Assembly (NCBI RefSeq): GCF_014127105.1
Contig: NZ_CP059902.1
Span: 2,944,001 to 3,008,000 of the forward strand
Length of the DNA stretch: 64,000 nucleotides
Source: Devosia sp. MC521
GTDB taxonomy: Bacteria; Pseudomonadota; Alphaproteobacteria; Rhizobiales; Devosiaceae
Direction: 5' to 3'
The notes below the pieces were generated by a model. The model worked only from the letters and a program-made list of their open reading frames with translations. It did no database searches and was not told where the DNA came from. This document shows, in pieces, positions 1 through 9,212 of the stretch (positions are counted from its first letter, which is position 1; every line of letters begins with the position of its first letter). Made by a program: the position numbers and the translations under genes.

Positions 1-198
1 TCTTTTAGGAGCCAAAGCGAACGCCCGGCAGGATTAAACCTGTCTGGGGCAATTCCAGCTAGCGTATGAACCCACACCCTTCTCTGTCAATAATTTTCAG
101 ATGTCTTGTCTCGTTTGAACTTTTGTTACACACAAGAGTCAAATCTGCGAACAAATTGGCTAAGACCGGTTTCGCAGAGGAGGATGTGAGGAACAGCT

Positions 199-1050
199 TT
201 GGGCATACAGTCGACGATTGAAGCTTCGACCAGTAAATTTACCCCAGCAACACAGCGTGTGGCCTCGACGGTGCTCGCAAACCCAACCTTGGTCATGGAA
301 AAGACGATTTCCGAATTGGCCAGTTGTTGCGACACATCAGTGGCTTCCGTGGTGCGATTCTGCCGCATCCTCGGTCTTTCGGGTTATGCCCAATTGCGCA
401 TGACGCTCGCGACCGAACTGGGCCGCGAAGCCGCTCAATTTGGCTCCGCCCAAACGCTCGGCGCTGAAATCGCCAAGTCCGACACCCTCCAAGAGATCGC
501 CTCAAAGATCGCATCGCTCGAAATGCTCGCCATTGATGAGACTGTGAGCGGGCTCGATTATGAAGTGCTGGATCGCGTTGTAGCGCTCATTGACCAAGCG
601 CCCCGCATTCTACTGTTTGGAATTGGCGCGAGCCAATTTGTGGCACGAGATCTCCATCACAAGCTTTTCCGCATCGGCCGCAGCGCGTTTCTTCTCACCG
701 ATACCCATGAGGCATGGTCTTCAGTTCTGCTCGCACCAAAGGGCACAGTGGCCATCGGCTTCTCGCACTCGGGCGAAACAGCCGACACGGTGCGGTTCGT
801 AGAACTGGCCCGCGACGCTCACCTGCACACACTGGCCATCACCGGCAGTCCAGATTCCTCTATCGCCCGCGCCGCGCAGGATCGCCTCACGACCAGCGCC
901 CGCGAAAGTCACCTCCGCGCGGGCGCTATGGTGAGCCGCATTGCGCAACTGCTCATTGTCGACTGCCTGTTTATGGGCGTCGCGCGTCAGCGCTATGATG
1001 AAACCATCGACGCCCTACAACGCACGCGCGACGTTACCCACCCGCGCTGA
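199..1050 (+). CDS. MurR/RpiR-family transcriptional regulator (HTH plus SIS domain)
   Basis: Predicted 283-residue cytoplasmic DNA-binding regulator. Residues about 1-78 form an RpiR-type helix-turn-helix. Residues about 120-250 form a SIS phosphosugar-binding fold, with visible GIGAS and GFSHSGET loops. Family members respond to phosphorylated sugars such as MurNAc-6-phosphate or hexose phosphates, but the ligand cannot be read from the sequence. The start is TTG: an in-frame ATG 15 bases upstream is followed at once by a stop, and purine-rich GAGGAGGA and AGGAA lie just before the TTG. It is convergent with, and directly abuts, a dipeptide epimerase gene. That would fit control of cell-wall recycling, but this is inference from position only. 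Confidence 0.88.
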   Translation: MGIQSTIEASTSKFTPATQRVASTVLANPTLVMEKTISELASCCDTSVASVVRFCRILGLSGYAQLRMTLATELGREAAQFGSAQTLGAEIAKSDTLQEIASKIASLEMLAIDETVSGLDYEVLDRVVALIDQAPRILLFGIGASQFVARDLHHKLFRIGRSAFLLTDTHEAWSSVLLAPKGTVAIGFSHSGETADTVRFVELARDAHLHTLAITGSPDSSIARAAQDRLTTSARESHLRAGAMVSRIAQLLIVDCLFMGVARQRYDETIDALQRTRDVTHPR

Positions 1051-2037
1051 TCACTGCCCCCAAAGCGTCATTGCCGCCATGTCGATGACCCCATCACGAT
1101 AGATAAGACCACCGGGACGATCTTGCGCCAGCAAAAGTGGACCATCCAGATCCACCCAGCGCGCCGATGCCGCCAACAGCGCAGCAGGGGCCATAGACAG
1201 CGAACTGCTCACCATGCAACCAACCATGATCGACATATTAAGGTATTGAGCGCGTTCCACGACCGCCAAAGCCTCCGTCAGTCCACCAGTCTTATCGAGC
1301 TTGATGTTGATCGCATCGTACCGCGTTACCAACTCGTCGATCCCGGCGAGCGCATGTGCGCTTTCATCAGCGCAGATCAAAACCGGATGATCAATTTCGG
1401 CCAAACGCCAATCATCCGATGCCGGCAGGGGCTGCTCGACCAGCTCCACCCCCAATTGCGCCGAGAGCGCCAACATCGGCTCTAGCATGTCCGCGGTCCA
1501 GCCCTCATTAGCATCCACCAAAAGCCGTGCATTGGGCACAGCCGCCCGTACCGCTTTAAGCCGCTCCGCATCGCCTTCAGCACCAAGCTTCAATTTCAAA
1601 AGAGGCATATGCGCAGCCTTGCATGCCGCCTCGGCCATAATCTCGGGCCGATCAAGGCTAATGGTGAACGCTGTCGTGACATGCGATGGCAACTTCAGCC
1701 CACACATATCTGCAACTCTTAGCCCCCGCTCCCGCGCTTCTAAATCCCACAGCGCACAATCCAGGCCATTGCGCGCGGCGCTCGGCTTCAGTGCCTTGAG
1801 CAATCCCTGACGATCCAGCCCGCCAGCGATCAAACTGGCCATAGTTTCAACCGTTGCGACCGTTTCCGCAGGCGTTTCACCATATCGCGGATAGGGCACG
1901 CATTCGCCCCGCCCAATGACGCCGTCGCGCTCGATCTCAACGCTGACCACGGCCTGTTCGGTACGGCTCCCCCGAGAGATAGTGAACTTGCCGGCGATAG
2001 GGAAAACATCGATCGAGGCACGAAGGTGTGTAGTCAT
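1051..2037 (-). CDS. Dipeptide epimerase (L-Ala-D/L-Glu epimerase-like), enolase superfamily
   Basis: 328 residues, the normal length for muconate-lactonizing-subgroup enolase-superfamily enzymes. The N-terminal capping domain is followed by a TIM barrel. The barrel carries a KxK pair (LLKLKLGAEGD), metal ligands in LLVDANEGW, VEQPLP and ICADES, and the distal lysine in INIKLDK. The family racemises the second residue of dipeptides such as L-Ala-D-Glu released from murein, so that ordinary peptidases can use them. The ATG start is followed by TTHLRASIDVFP, a usual N-terminus for these proteins. Its stop codon abuts that of the MurR/RpiR regulator. Exact dipeptide specificity is not determined. 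Confidence 0.85.
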   Translation of the reverse strand: MTTHLRASIDVFPIAGKFTISRGSRTEQAVVSVEIERDGVIGRGECVPYPRYGETPAETVATVETMASLIAGGLDRQGLLKALKPSAARNGLDCALWDLEARERGLRVADMCGLKLPSHVTTAFTISLDRPEIMAEAACKAAHMPLLKLKLGAEGDAERLKAVRAAVPNARLLVDANEGWTADMLEPMLALSAQLGVELVEQPLPASDDWRLAEIDHPVLICADESAHALAGIDELVTRYDAINIKLDKTGGLTEALAVVERAQYLNMSIMVGCMVSSSLSMAPAALLAASARWVDLDGPLLLAQDRPGGLIYRDGVIDMAAMTLWGQ

Positions 2038-2114
2038 TCTATGGGCTCAATTATAGGCGGTCAGCAGGAACCGGCGCTGCTCGATTTCTGCGGGGTCACA
2101 ACACGTCTAGCAAC

Positions 2115-2142
2115 AAAAAACCCGGCCTCAAAAGAGACCGGG
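2115..2142 (-). terminator. Rho-independent terminator of tRNA-Pro
   Basis: On the minus strand a stem made of CCCGG(T)CTC and GAG(G)CCGGG, with a TTTT loop, is followed by a run of six T. It lies 6 bases beyond the tRNA 3' end, so it most likely ends the tRNA transcript. Confidence 0.75.
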
Positions 2143-2148
2143 CACAAT

Positions 2149-2225
2149 TGGTCGGAGTAGAGTGATTCGAACACTCGACCCCCTGCTCCCGAAGCAGGTG
2201 CGCTACCAGGCTGCGCTATACTCCG
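2149..2225 (-). tRNA. tRNA-Pro (anticodon CGG)
   Basis: 77 nt including an encoded CCA. The acceptor stem is CGGAGTA with TACTCCG. The anticodon stem CCTGC/GCAGG encloses the loop TTCGGGA, giving anticodon CGG. The T-arm has GTTCGAATC. All arms pair, and the gene is followed by a terminator hairpin. Confidence 0.96.
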
Positions 2226-2490
2226 TCAGGCACAGCAATCATTTCTGACTGCGTTGCTTGGCTAATAACGCCGTAACTGAACATCTTCAAGCACCCTCGC
2301 ACTCAAATTCTATGCGCCCAATGGCACTGAATGCAACGCTCGGAGTTCATCCCATTCCGATCACAAATCACGTTTCCGCGATAATTCGAATGGCACAACC
2401 ACACCGATATCGTTAAACACATTGAAATAACAATGACGCCACAATCCAAGACGCCCAATAGACTTCAATACAATACTTTAGAGGATATGA

Positions 2491-4376
2491 TTGAGCTCCA
2501 CCAAAGCAGCCAATAAGCCTAAATCTCGACGCGGATTACCGCTTCGATCATTTATCGCTCTGGTGATTTTTATCGCCATGCTGCCTCCGGTAGTGATGCT
2601 CTCGTTAACCCTAATGCGCGTTTCAGACGCCGACCGTGAGACGGCGGAACAGCGCTTCCTCGACAACGCTGCGCTGATTGCCGGGCTTGTCGAGAGTGCG
2701 GTGGCGGCGCACGCTTCAATGATCAGCTCCCTAACAGCAGATCAGGATCAACTCATTCCGCTCGCCCGTCACTTTGGCGGCAATATCGACATCACCCGGC
2801 AGCCCAGTCAGAGCCTCGCCGAGAGCGCGCCGCAAACCTGGCGGCTGGGCAATCTCTACGACATTGAAGAAGGGGTGAGCGGCCGCGTCCCCCTCACCAT
2901 CCCTCTGGCCAACGGCGACAGCCAGATAAATCTACACGCCGACGCCAAGGCGTTGACGCGCAACATTGATCTCTCAGCCAGTGCCAATTCAGACCTGCTG
3001 ATCGCGCTTGTCGACGGCAATGGTCGAATTGTTGCTCGCTCGGCCCAGCAAGAGCGGTTTCTGGGCCGTCCGGTGCCAACATGGAGTGCGCTGCTTGCTG
3101 TCGGCGCCGATACCGGCCTTTTTGACGCTGAAACGTTAGAAGGCGACACAATCACCTTCGGCTTCTCGAAGGTGAGAAACACAGACGGCTGGGCGGTCGT
3201 AATCGGGCTACCCAAAGCGGTCTTCCAAGCACGTTGGCAAGAACCGATGGCCGTGCTGGCCATTGGCGCAATTATCACCGTCTTCGCAACGATTGCCCTC
3301 TCGAGTTGGATGGCCTCGCTCATCGTTACCCCGGTGACAGGTCTTGTGCAGCGCTCCCGCAGTATTTTGCGCGATGAACCTTTGGCTGAGGACTTGGCCC
3401 CAACTCCAGTCATTGAGTTGGCCGAACTCAGACGGCGCAGACGCGCGCCCAACAAGTGCTGCTCGAACGCGCACGTGAGCTCTCCATCAGCAATCAACGG
3501 TAGCGCGCCTTGGTCAAAGTTGGCGCGCTCGCTACGTGGCGCACCGACGTTGAAGGCAAGAGGCTTGAACTGGAAGGCTGGGAAGAGCTCAGCAATGAGC
3601 CGTGGCAGCACGATCCAAGCTGGTCAAATCTCGTTCACCCCGAAGACAGCCCCTACACAGCCGACGTCTGGGAGCAAAAACGTCGGTCTCCAGAACCCTT
3701 GGTCTTGGAGTTCCGCATCAGGGTGGGCGTAGATGACACTGCGTGGATTAAATGCAGGGGCGCTCCCATTCTCAATGACCTGGGCGACGTCATCGAATGG
3801 ATTGGCACATTCGAGAATATCGATGAGCAGAAGCGCCAACATTTGCGCATCAGCCATCTCGCCTATCACGACAGCCTCACCGGCCTTGCCAATCGCAGTC
3901 AATTGGATGAGCACTTAGAACAAGCCTGGGAAGGCTTGGAGCACCAGCGCCAAAGCGCGCTCCTCTATATCGACCTTGATCGGTTCAAACAGGCCAATGA
4001 TCGCTATGGACACGCCGTTGGCGACGAAATCCTGCGCCATGTCGCCGAGCGCCTCCAAGGCCTAACGCGGCCCGGGGACATTGCTGCCCGCATGGGCGGG
4101 GATGAGTTTGCCCTTGTCCTGCATGACATTCAGGACCCCAGCGTTGCCCTTCTCGTGGGCATGCGCATCGTCAAAACGCTCTCCCGGCCCTACAATCTCT
4201 CAGGGCAGCTGATCGAAATCGGCGCCAGTGTCGGCATCTCGCTGCTGACGGTCGACAGCGTGGACATCGTCTCGTGGCTCAAGCAAGCCGACAGCGCTCT
4301 TTACGCCGCCAAATCGGCAGGTCGGAACCGCTGCATGATGTTCGAAGAGTTCGATAAGGTCGAGCAAAAGCTCTAA
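2491..4376 (+). pseudogene. Broken membrane sensor diguanylate cyclase (Cache-like, HAMP, PAS, GGDEF)
   Basis: The first part (2491 to about 3430) has a membrane anchor near residues 20-42, a periplasmic Cache-like sensor, a second membrane segment near residue 255-280, and a HAMP-like stretch. Sense coding then continues one base back in frame (TAQTRAQQVLLERAREL...), which implies a one-base deletion near 3430. That frame meets an in-frame TAG at 3501-3503. After it come an intact PAS_3-like domain and a full GGDEF domain: MGGDEF active site, with an RPGD inhibitory site five residues upstream. The part after the TAG has only a TTG at 3510 with no ribosome site. Either a pseudogene with two lesions or sequencing errors. 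No slippery sequence is present at the shift. Confidence 0.8.
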
Positions 4377-4635
4377 CCTGCCGCAAAGCGCTTCCGTTCC
4401 CAAAAAATCTTCTGTGTCGCAGTAGGCAAAACTTGCGCACACTAGGCTTTGTATTTCCTAACGAATTCAATTAACCATGAGCCCAAGCGGCACATTTTTC
4501 CTAGCAAGCGAGCACATATTACCTACTAACTCATTGAAAAATATATATTTTTATAAAATATCAGCGCCTGAAAACTGCCGGACAGCCGTGTAACTGTTGA
4601 CCCCTCATTGCGAGGGAGAAACGCAGGAAGCGGAC

Positions 4636-5310
4636 ATGATGGTTGAAATGGCTGCCGAGAAATTCGGCGACAGCATCACAGGACCAGTGCGAAACGATCA
4701 GTTTTCGCCCCGTGTTGTGCAGGCGCCAGTGCCAACAGAACGCCCCATGGACGAAGACGACCTCCTCTTAAGACGCATTGCCGAACACGACGAGGCTGCT
4801 TTCCGCGCGCTGGTTGAACGCCATGTCGATCGCGCCTTCGCCCTTGCCTTGCGCATCCTCAACAACGAAGCTGACGCTGATGATGTCGTACAGGATGTGC
4901 TGCTGAAGGTTTGGACCACTCGCGGCACGTGGCAGGAAGGTCGCGCGCGTTTTTCAACCTGGCTTTATCGCGTCGTCACCAATCGCTGCCTTGACCTGCG
5001 TCGTCGCCCACGCACCGAAGACATCGAAACTGCGCCTGATGTTCAGGATGATCGCCCGGATGCCGTCACCACCATCCACCAGGGTGAAGTAGGTCTTTTG
5101 CTCGAAAAAGCGATGAGCCGCCTGCCCGACCATCAGCGCATTGCCGTGATTTTGGCCTACCACGATAATTTATCTAACCCCGAAATTGCAGAAATTTTGA
5201 ACACGACCGTCTCGGCTGTGGAATCCCTTTTGAAGCGCGGACGCCAGCATTTGCGGCATAATTTGCGAAATGACGAAGTCGACATTCTGGACTCTTTTAC
5301 CAAGGGTTAA
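4636..5310 (+). CDS. ECF-type RNA polymerase sigma factor
   Basis: About 224 residues. Sigma-70 region 2 (DEAAFRALVERHVDRAFALA to DVVQDVLLKVW) and region 4 (LPDHQRIAVILAYHDNLSNPE with the helix-turn-helix NPEIAEILNTTVSAVESLLKRGR) are present. Region 3 is absent, as in ECF factors. The ATG at 4636 is preceded by AGGAAG; a TTG at 4597 would add 13 residues but has no clear ribosome site. It is followed by the flagellin gene rather than an anti-sigma gene, so its control partner is not local. A role in flagellar or stress transcription is possible but unproven. Confidence 0.88.
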   Translation: MMVEMAAEKFGDSITGPVRNDQFSPRVVQAPVPTERPMDEDDLLLRRIAEHDEAAFRALVERHVDRAFALALRILNNEADADDVVQDVLLKVWTTRGTWQEGRARFSTWLYRVVTNRCLDLRRRPRTEDIETAPDVQDDRPDAVTTIHQGEVGLLLEKAMSRLPDHQRIAVILAYHDNLSNPEIAEILNTTVSAVESLLKRGRQHLRHNLRNDEVDILDSFTKG

Positions 5311-5445
5311 CCATAAGCCTCACATCGGCTGAATTTTCTCCGCCCGACTTGCGTCACTCCCACCGTTCTACTGTCAGACGCGGCGATGCTGCGACAGCGG
5401 CCCCAGAATGAAGGGCCGCAGACATCATTACTTAGGAGTAGGTCC

Positions 5446-6276
5446 ATGCCTGTTATTTCCACGAACATTGCTGCAAACTCGGCTGTCCGTCACCTGAACG
5501 CAAACTCGGCTGAGCAGAGCGCATCGCTCGCCAAGCTCGCTTCCGGCACCCGTATCGCACAGGCATCTGACGACGCTGCTGGTCTTGCTATCTCGACCCG
5601 TATCTCGTCCGACGTGACCACTCTGACCCAGGCAGCGACCAACGCTTCCCACGGTATCTCGATCCTGCAGACTGCTGACGGCGGCGCTGCAAACATCTCC
5701 GACATTCTTCAGCGTATGAAGGCACTGGCCGCTCAGTCGGCTTCGGGCACCGTAACCGACGGCGAACGTACCTACATCAACGCTGAATTCACTCAGCTGA
5801 TCGAAGAAATCGACGGCATCTCGACCGGCACCCGTTACAACGGTGAATCGCTGCTCGACGGCACCTCTTCGCAGGACTTTGCGGCCGGCATCAACATCAT
5901 GGTCGGCTCGGACGCCGGCGACATGATCTCGCTCAAGATCGACCTGCTGGACTCCACGACGCTCGGCGTTAACGCAGCAGCTGTCGACACCCAGCCAAAC
6001 GCACTCGCTGCAATCGCTCTGATCGACACCGCAATCGACTCCGTATCGAACGCACGTGCAAACATCGGTGCTCTCGAATCCCGCTTCGCATTCCGCGGCG
6101 CTTCGATCGCAACCTCGGTTGAGAACCTCTCGGCTGCTAACTCGGCAATCGCAGACGTTGACGTCGCTGCTGAATCCGCAAAGCTCGCTTCGGCTAAGGT
6201 CAAGACCCAGGCTGCAGTTGCAGCAGCTGCCCAGGCATCGCAGATGCCACAGGAACTTCTCAAGCTCCTGAACTAA
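5446..6276 (+). CDS. fliC: Flagellin
   Basis: 276 residues, made of only the conserved N-terminal D0/D1 (MPVISTNIAANSAVRHLN..., TRISSDVTTLTQAATNASHG) and C-terminal D1/D0 helices (ENLSAANSAIADVDVAAESA..., ending QELLKLLN). The central variable domain is nearly absent, as in compact alphaproteobacterial flagellins. It polymerises into the filament after export by the flagellar type III apparatus. The start at 5446 has TTAGGAGTAGG just upstream; a longer in-frame start at 5386 lacks this and would not match the family N-terminus. It is strongly codon-biased compared with its neighbours, as expected for an abundant protein, and is followed by a strong terminator. Confidence 0.96.
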   Translation: MPVISTNIAANSAVRHLNANSAEQSASLAKLASGTRIAQASDDAAGLAISTRISSDVTTLTQAATNASHGISILQTADGGAANISDILQRMKALAAQSASGTVTDGERTYINAEFTQLIEEIDGISTGTRYNGESLLDGTSSQDFAAGINIMVGSDAGDMISLKIDLLDSTTLGVNAAAVDTQPNALAAIALIDTAIDSVSNARANIGALESRFAFRGASIATSVENLSAANSAIADVDVAAESAKLASAKVKTQAAVAAAAQASQMPQELLKLLN

Positions 6277-6287
6277 TCATCGTCTAA

Positions 6288-6316
6288 TCGGGCGCGCTGA
6301 CCATCAGCGCGCCCGA
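6288..6316 (+). terminator. Strong hairpin terminator after flagellin
   Basis: Perfect 13-bp inverted repeat (TCGGGCGCGCTGA / TCAGCGCGCCCGA) around a 3-base loop, followed by CTCTTTATCT. It separates the highly expressed flagellin gene from fliD. Confidence 0.85.
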
Positions 6317-6340
6317 ACTCTTTATCTATGGAGTTGAATT

Positions 6341-8056
6341 TTGAGCACTGTTAGCACCACGTCGTCCGCAACCCCCGCTGCGACCACGACCGTCGTTGCG
6401 GCGCCGAAAACCTCCACGACCAAGCCGGTAAAAGAGCCGAGCGACGGCACCAATATCGACTGGGCCGGACTGATTGAAGAATCCGTCAACGCCAAACTGG
6501 CGAAAGCGACTTCCATCGATCTCAAGATCGATGCGAACGACCTAAAGATGGCGGCCTATCAAGACGCCAAAAACCTACTGTCATCGCTTCAAACCGCAGC
6601 CAACGCTCTGCGCGCGCCATCTGGCAGCACCGCAAGAAGCACAGACGCCTTCCTATCGCGTAGCGCCTATTTGACCGCTAATGGCAACGTCAATGCAGCT
6701 TCAGTTTTCTCTGCAACGGTAGATCCAGCAGCCGATCAGGGCACCTATAAGCTCGAAGTCGTGCAGCTCGCGACCGCTCACAAGATTTCCAGCGGCACAG
6801 TCGCTACCAAAACATCAGACCTGAACATCACGAGCGTCATTTCGCTTGGCGTTGAAGGCGGCCCCCCCTCGACCCTCTCCATTACAGCTGACATGTCGCT
6901 AATGGAAATTTCCGAGGCCATCAACAAGACCAAGGCCTCATCGGGCGTTCAGGCGAGCATCGTCCAAGTCACTCCAAACGACTTCCGCTTGATCCTGACG
7001 GCGACCGAAACAGGCAAGTCGATCACCTCTGAAGTCCTCTCGGGCGATGACGCGCTTGGTGCACTCGGCCTGACCAATCCGGCAGGTGATTTCGCAACTG
7101 TACTTCAGGACGCCCAGCAGGCGATCGTCCGCGTCGATGATCTGGAAGTTACCCGCTCGTCCAATGAGATTAGCGACATCATCACCGGCACGACCCTCTA
7201 CCTCTATCAGGCCACACCGCCCGGCACCTCGATCACTCTGGAAGTCGACGCCAACGTCAACAATGTCAAAACCGCCATTCTCCAGCTGGTCGAGGCCTAT
7301 AACGCCTACCGCGACTTCGCTGTAAAGCAGCAGACATTGCCCAGCCGCACCTACGATCCACCGCTGTTTGGCGATGGCACAATGCGCAGCGTTAACGCTT
7401 CTATCGGCGACGCATTGGCAACGGCCATTGGCTCAGAATCAATGAGCCTACTCGGCCTGACTTACGACAATCAGAACAAACTCGTCATCGAAGAAGACAA
7501 GCTTGATAATATTCTACTGACCAATTTATCGGCAGTTCAGAACTTGCTTAGCTTCGGCATGACAACGTCGAATACCAACATCCAGCTGTTGGCGCGCGGC
7601 TCCAGCCTACCACCGGATTTTACGCTCGACATCGAAACCGACGTCAATGGCGTTCTAACCGGCGCGACCGTGAACGGCCAAGCTGGTCTGTTCACAGTTT
7701 CCGGCTCGCGCCTCGTTGGTGCCGCTGGCACGGCGTACGAAGGCATCTCTCTGGTTTACACCGGCAACTCTCCAGCTGCCGTTGACCTCTCCTTCAAGAC
7801 TGGCATCGCAGAAAAGCTCTTCAATGCGGCCAATGGCGCCACCAGTGGCTCCGGCTCTTTGACATTGCTGATCAACAACTTATCATCTCAGAGCACCGAG
7901 ATGACCAAGCGGAGCGATAACATTCGGTCGCAGGCAGAAGCCTATCGCACCACCATATCGATGCGCTATGCCCGATACCAAGCAGCCATTGCCCAGGCTG
8001 ACTCCATGAAGGACTATCTGAGCACCCTGCTCGACACCTGGAACGCCAAGTCATGA
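6341..8056 (+). CDS. fliD: Flagellar hook-associated protein 2 (filament cap) FliD
   Basis: 571 residues. The N-terminal FliD_N region (about 20-130, DWAGLIEESVNAKLAKATSIDLKI) is preceded by a Thr/Ala-rich lead. The C-terminal FliD_C region (about 260-565) ends in the coiled segment MTKRSDNIRSQAEAYRTTISMRYARYQ, typical of FliD. The protein caps the growing filament and folds flagellin subunits in place. Translation starts at a TTG 26 bases after the flagellin terminator hairpin, preceded by ATGGAG. The stop overlaps the fliS start (ATGA), so the two are translationally coupled. Confidence 0.92.
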   Translation: MSTVSTTSSATPAATTTVVAAPKTSTTKPVKEPSDGTNIDWAGLIEESVNAKLAKATSIDLKIDANDLKMAAYQDAKNLLSSLQTAANALRAPSGSTARSTDAFLSRSAYLTANGNVNAASVFSATVDPAADQGTYKLEVVQLATAHKISSGTVATKTSDLNITSVISLGVEGGPPSTLSITADMSLMEISEAINKTKASSGVQASIVQVTPNDFRLILTATETGKSITSEVLSGDDALGALGLTNPAGDFATVLQDAQQAIVRVDDLEVTRSSNEISDIITGTTLYLYQATPPGTSITLEVDANVNNVKTAILQLVEAYNAYRDFAVKQQTLPSRTYDPPLFGDGTMRSVNASIGDALATAIGSESMSLLGLTYDNQNKLVIEEDKLDNILLTNLSAVQNLLSFGMTTSNTNIQLLARGSSLPPDFTLDIETDVNGVLTGATVNGQAGLFTVSGSRLVGAAGTAYEGISLVYTGNSPAAVDLSFKTGIAEKLFNAANGATSGSGSLTLLINNLSSQSTEMTKRSDNIRSQAEAYRTTISMRYARYQAAIAQADSMKDYLSTLLDTWNAKS

Positions 8057-8436
8057 TGCAGCAAGCCATGGCGGTTAACGCCTATCGCCAAGCGGCGACC
8101 CAAGTTCATCCGATGGTCGCAGTGGTCAAGCTTTTTGATGAAGTCTTGCGCCGCATTCGACGTACGCAACTAGACCATCAGAATAAGCGGATGGAAGACG
8201 CGTATAATAATATATCACGTGCTTCCCTCATCTTGCGCGGACTCGCAGCCAACTTGCGCACTGAAAAAGGCGCAGATATGGCTGAAACTCTAAAGCATAC
8301 CTATATTGCGAACATGATCGCAATGAACACAGCATTCGGGAAACCTGATGCAGTTGAACGGTATGACAAGATCATTGAAGGTCTCAAAGAACTGCGTAAT
8401 GCCTGGGCCGAAGTGGCCGGCATGCCAGCCATCTAA
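8053..8436 (+). CDS. fliS: Flagellin export chaperone FliS
   Basis: 127 residues, the usual FliS size, almost wholly helical. It has the family pattern AYRQAATQVHPMVAVVKLFDEVLRRIRR, then SRASLILRGLAANL. FliS binds the C-terminal D0 helix of flagellin in the cytoplasm, stops early polymerisation and delivers subunits for export. It overlaps fliD by 4 bases. FliS occurring together with FlbT (14.1 kb) is of interest because many Hyphomicrobiales rely on FlbT/FlaF alone. Confidence 0.92.
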   Translation: MMQQAMAVNAYRQAATQVHPMVAVVKLFDEVLRRIRRTQLDHQNKRMEDAYNNISRASLILRGLAANLRTEKGADMAETLKHTYIANMIAMNTAFGKPDAVERYDKIIEGLKELRNAWAEVAGMPAI

Positions 8437-8493
8437 AGACATCCCCTCAGTGGTCTTGATTGTCAAAGCAATCGGCCACAACCAGGAGGGGAC

Positions 8494-8736
8494 GTGGACG
8501 TCGAAGAGTTTGAGGCGCATCTCGCGCAGTTCGGCAGCCGGTTCGAAGATTGGCCATCCGATCTGCGATTATCTGCCTTTATCCTCAGCTCGCTCAACCC
8601 CACAGCCAAGTCGCTGCTCGACGAAGACAGTCGCCTCCGGGCCCTCTTTGCCGAACAGCCCAAGCTCCGAGCTCCTGCGGACCTCGTCGAGCGGATCATG
8701 CTAGCGGCACGTCAGTCCGACACCAATCCGCGCTAA
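8494..8736 (+). CDS. Small uncharacterised protein in flagellar operon
   Basis: 80 residues with a GTG start preceded by a clear AGGAGG. Not recognised. It is acidic at the N-terminus (DVEEFEAHLAQFGSRFEDWP) and helical, with no signal peptide or membrane span; the C-terminal half is ADLVERIMLAARQS. It follows fliS by 57 bases on the same strand. That suggests a flagellar accessory or regulatory role, which is inference from position only. The strong ribosome site and sensible codon use support it as a real gene. Confidence 0.65.
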   Translation: MDVEEFEAHLAQFGSRFEDWPSDLRLSAFILSSLNPTAKSLLDEDSRLRALFAEQPKLRAPADLVERIMLAARQSDTNPR

Positions 8737-8967
8737 AATAACTTTTTTTGATATTTTTTTGCCGCCCATTTTACATGGGCGCGCATAGTCATTCCGCTGC
8801 CCAAGCACGAATTCACCGTGCATGATCTTGAACAGCCGCGCCTGCCCCGGTGAGTAGTTTACCAAGAACTGCAGGAGCCGTTTGGCTATATCGCGTTTGG
8901 CAGCGCCTGCATTACAGCAGTACAGACCAACCACCCGGCAACTCCTGACGCTGCGCATTGGCTGTTA

Positions 8968-8982
8968 CGGCAAAAATTGCCG
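8968..8982. promoter_or_regulatory. Palindromic site 1 upstream of flgD
   Basis: CGGCAAAAATTGCCG: perfect 6-bp arms around AAA. It shares the core GCAAAAATTGC with a second palindrome 54 bases downstream. Two like palindromes about five helical turns apart suggest paired binding sites for a dimeric regulator. The general shape recalls, from memory, the ftr elements bound by FlbD in Caulobacter. Confidence 0.5.
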
Positions 8983-9021
8983 ACCCTATACAATCCCATT
9001 ACTGATTTTATTCTATTCTCC

Positions 9022-9036
9022 CTGCAAAAATTGCAG
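9022..9036. promoter_or_regulatory. Palindromic site 2 upstream of flgD
   Basis: CTGCAAAAATTGCAG: perfect 6-bp arms around AAA, with the same GCAAAAATTGC core as the site at 8968. It lies 177 bases before the flgD start codon. Confidence 0.5.
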
Positions 9037-9212
9037 CGCACCAACTTTATAATTCCAAGTCAAAAGCGCCAAACAACTTACAGACAGCAAAAAATCTGCG
9101 CCTGAATTCCTGACCTCGCCCGTTTCACTAATAGCGCCCTATGGCGTCCTTTTTTGAAATCTGTCGACGGCATGCTGCTCCCACCAGCGCCACCGACGCC
9201 TTGGGGTTCACC

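Larger units (their letters stand above)
8737..9212 (+). other. Long intergenic region before flgD; no gene seen
   Basis: 476 bases with no convincing coding frame and more AT than its surroundings. It holds two T-runs at 8742-8760, a small hairpin GCCCAT/ATGGGC (8764-8780), and the two related palindromes annotated at 8968 and 9022. It most likely contains the promoter and regulatory sites of the flgD-flgE-flgK-flgL-flbT operon. Confidence 0.6.

Noticed and set aside
8701..8958. 85-codon minus frame in the gap before flgD
   Set aside because: No ribosome site, odd amino acid mix, starts within unstructured sequence and ends inside a real gene.
8955..8975. Possible sigma-54 promoter (TGGC ... 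GGC)
   Set aside because: Distance between the GG and GC elements is two bases short of the required spacing.
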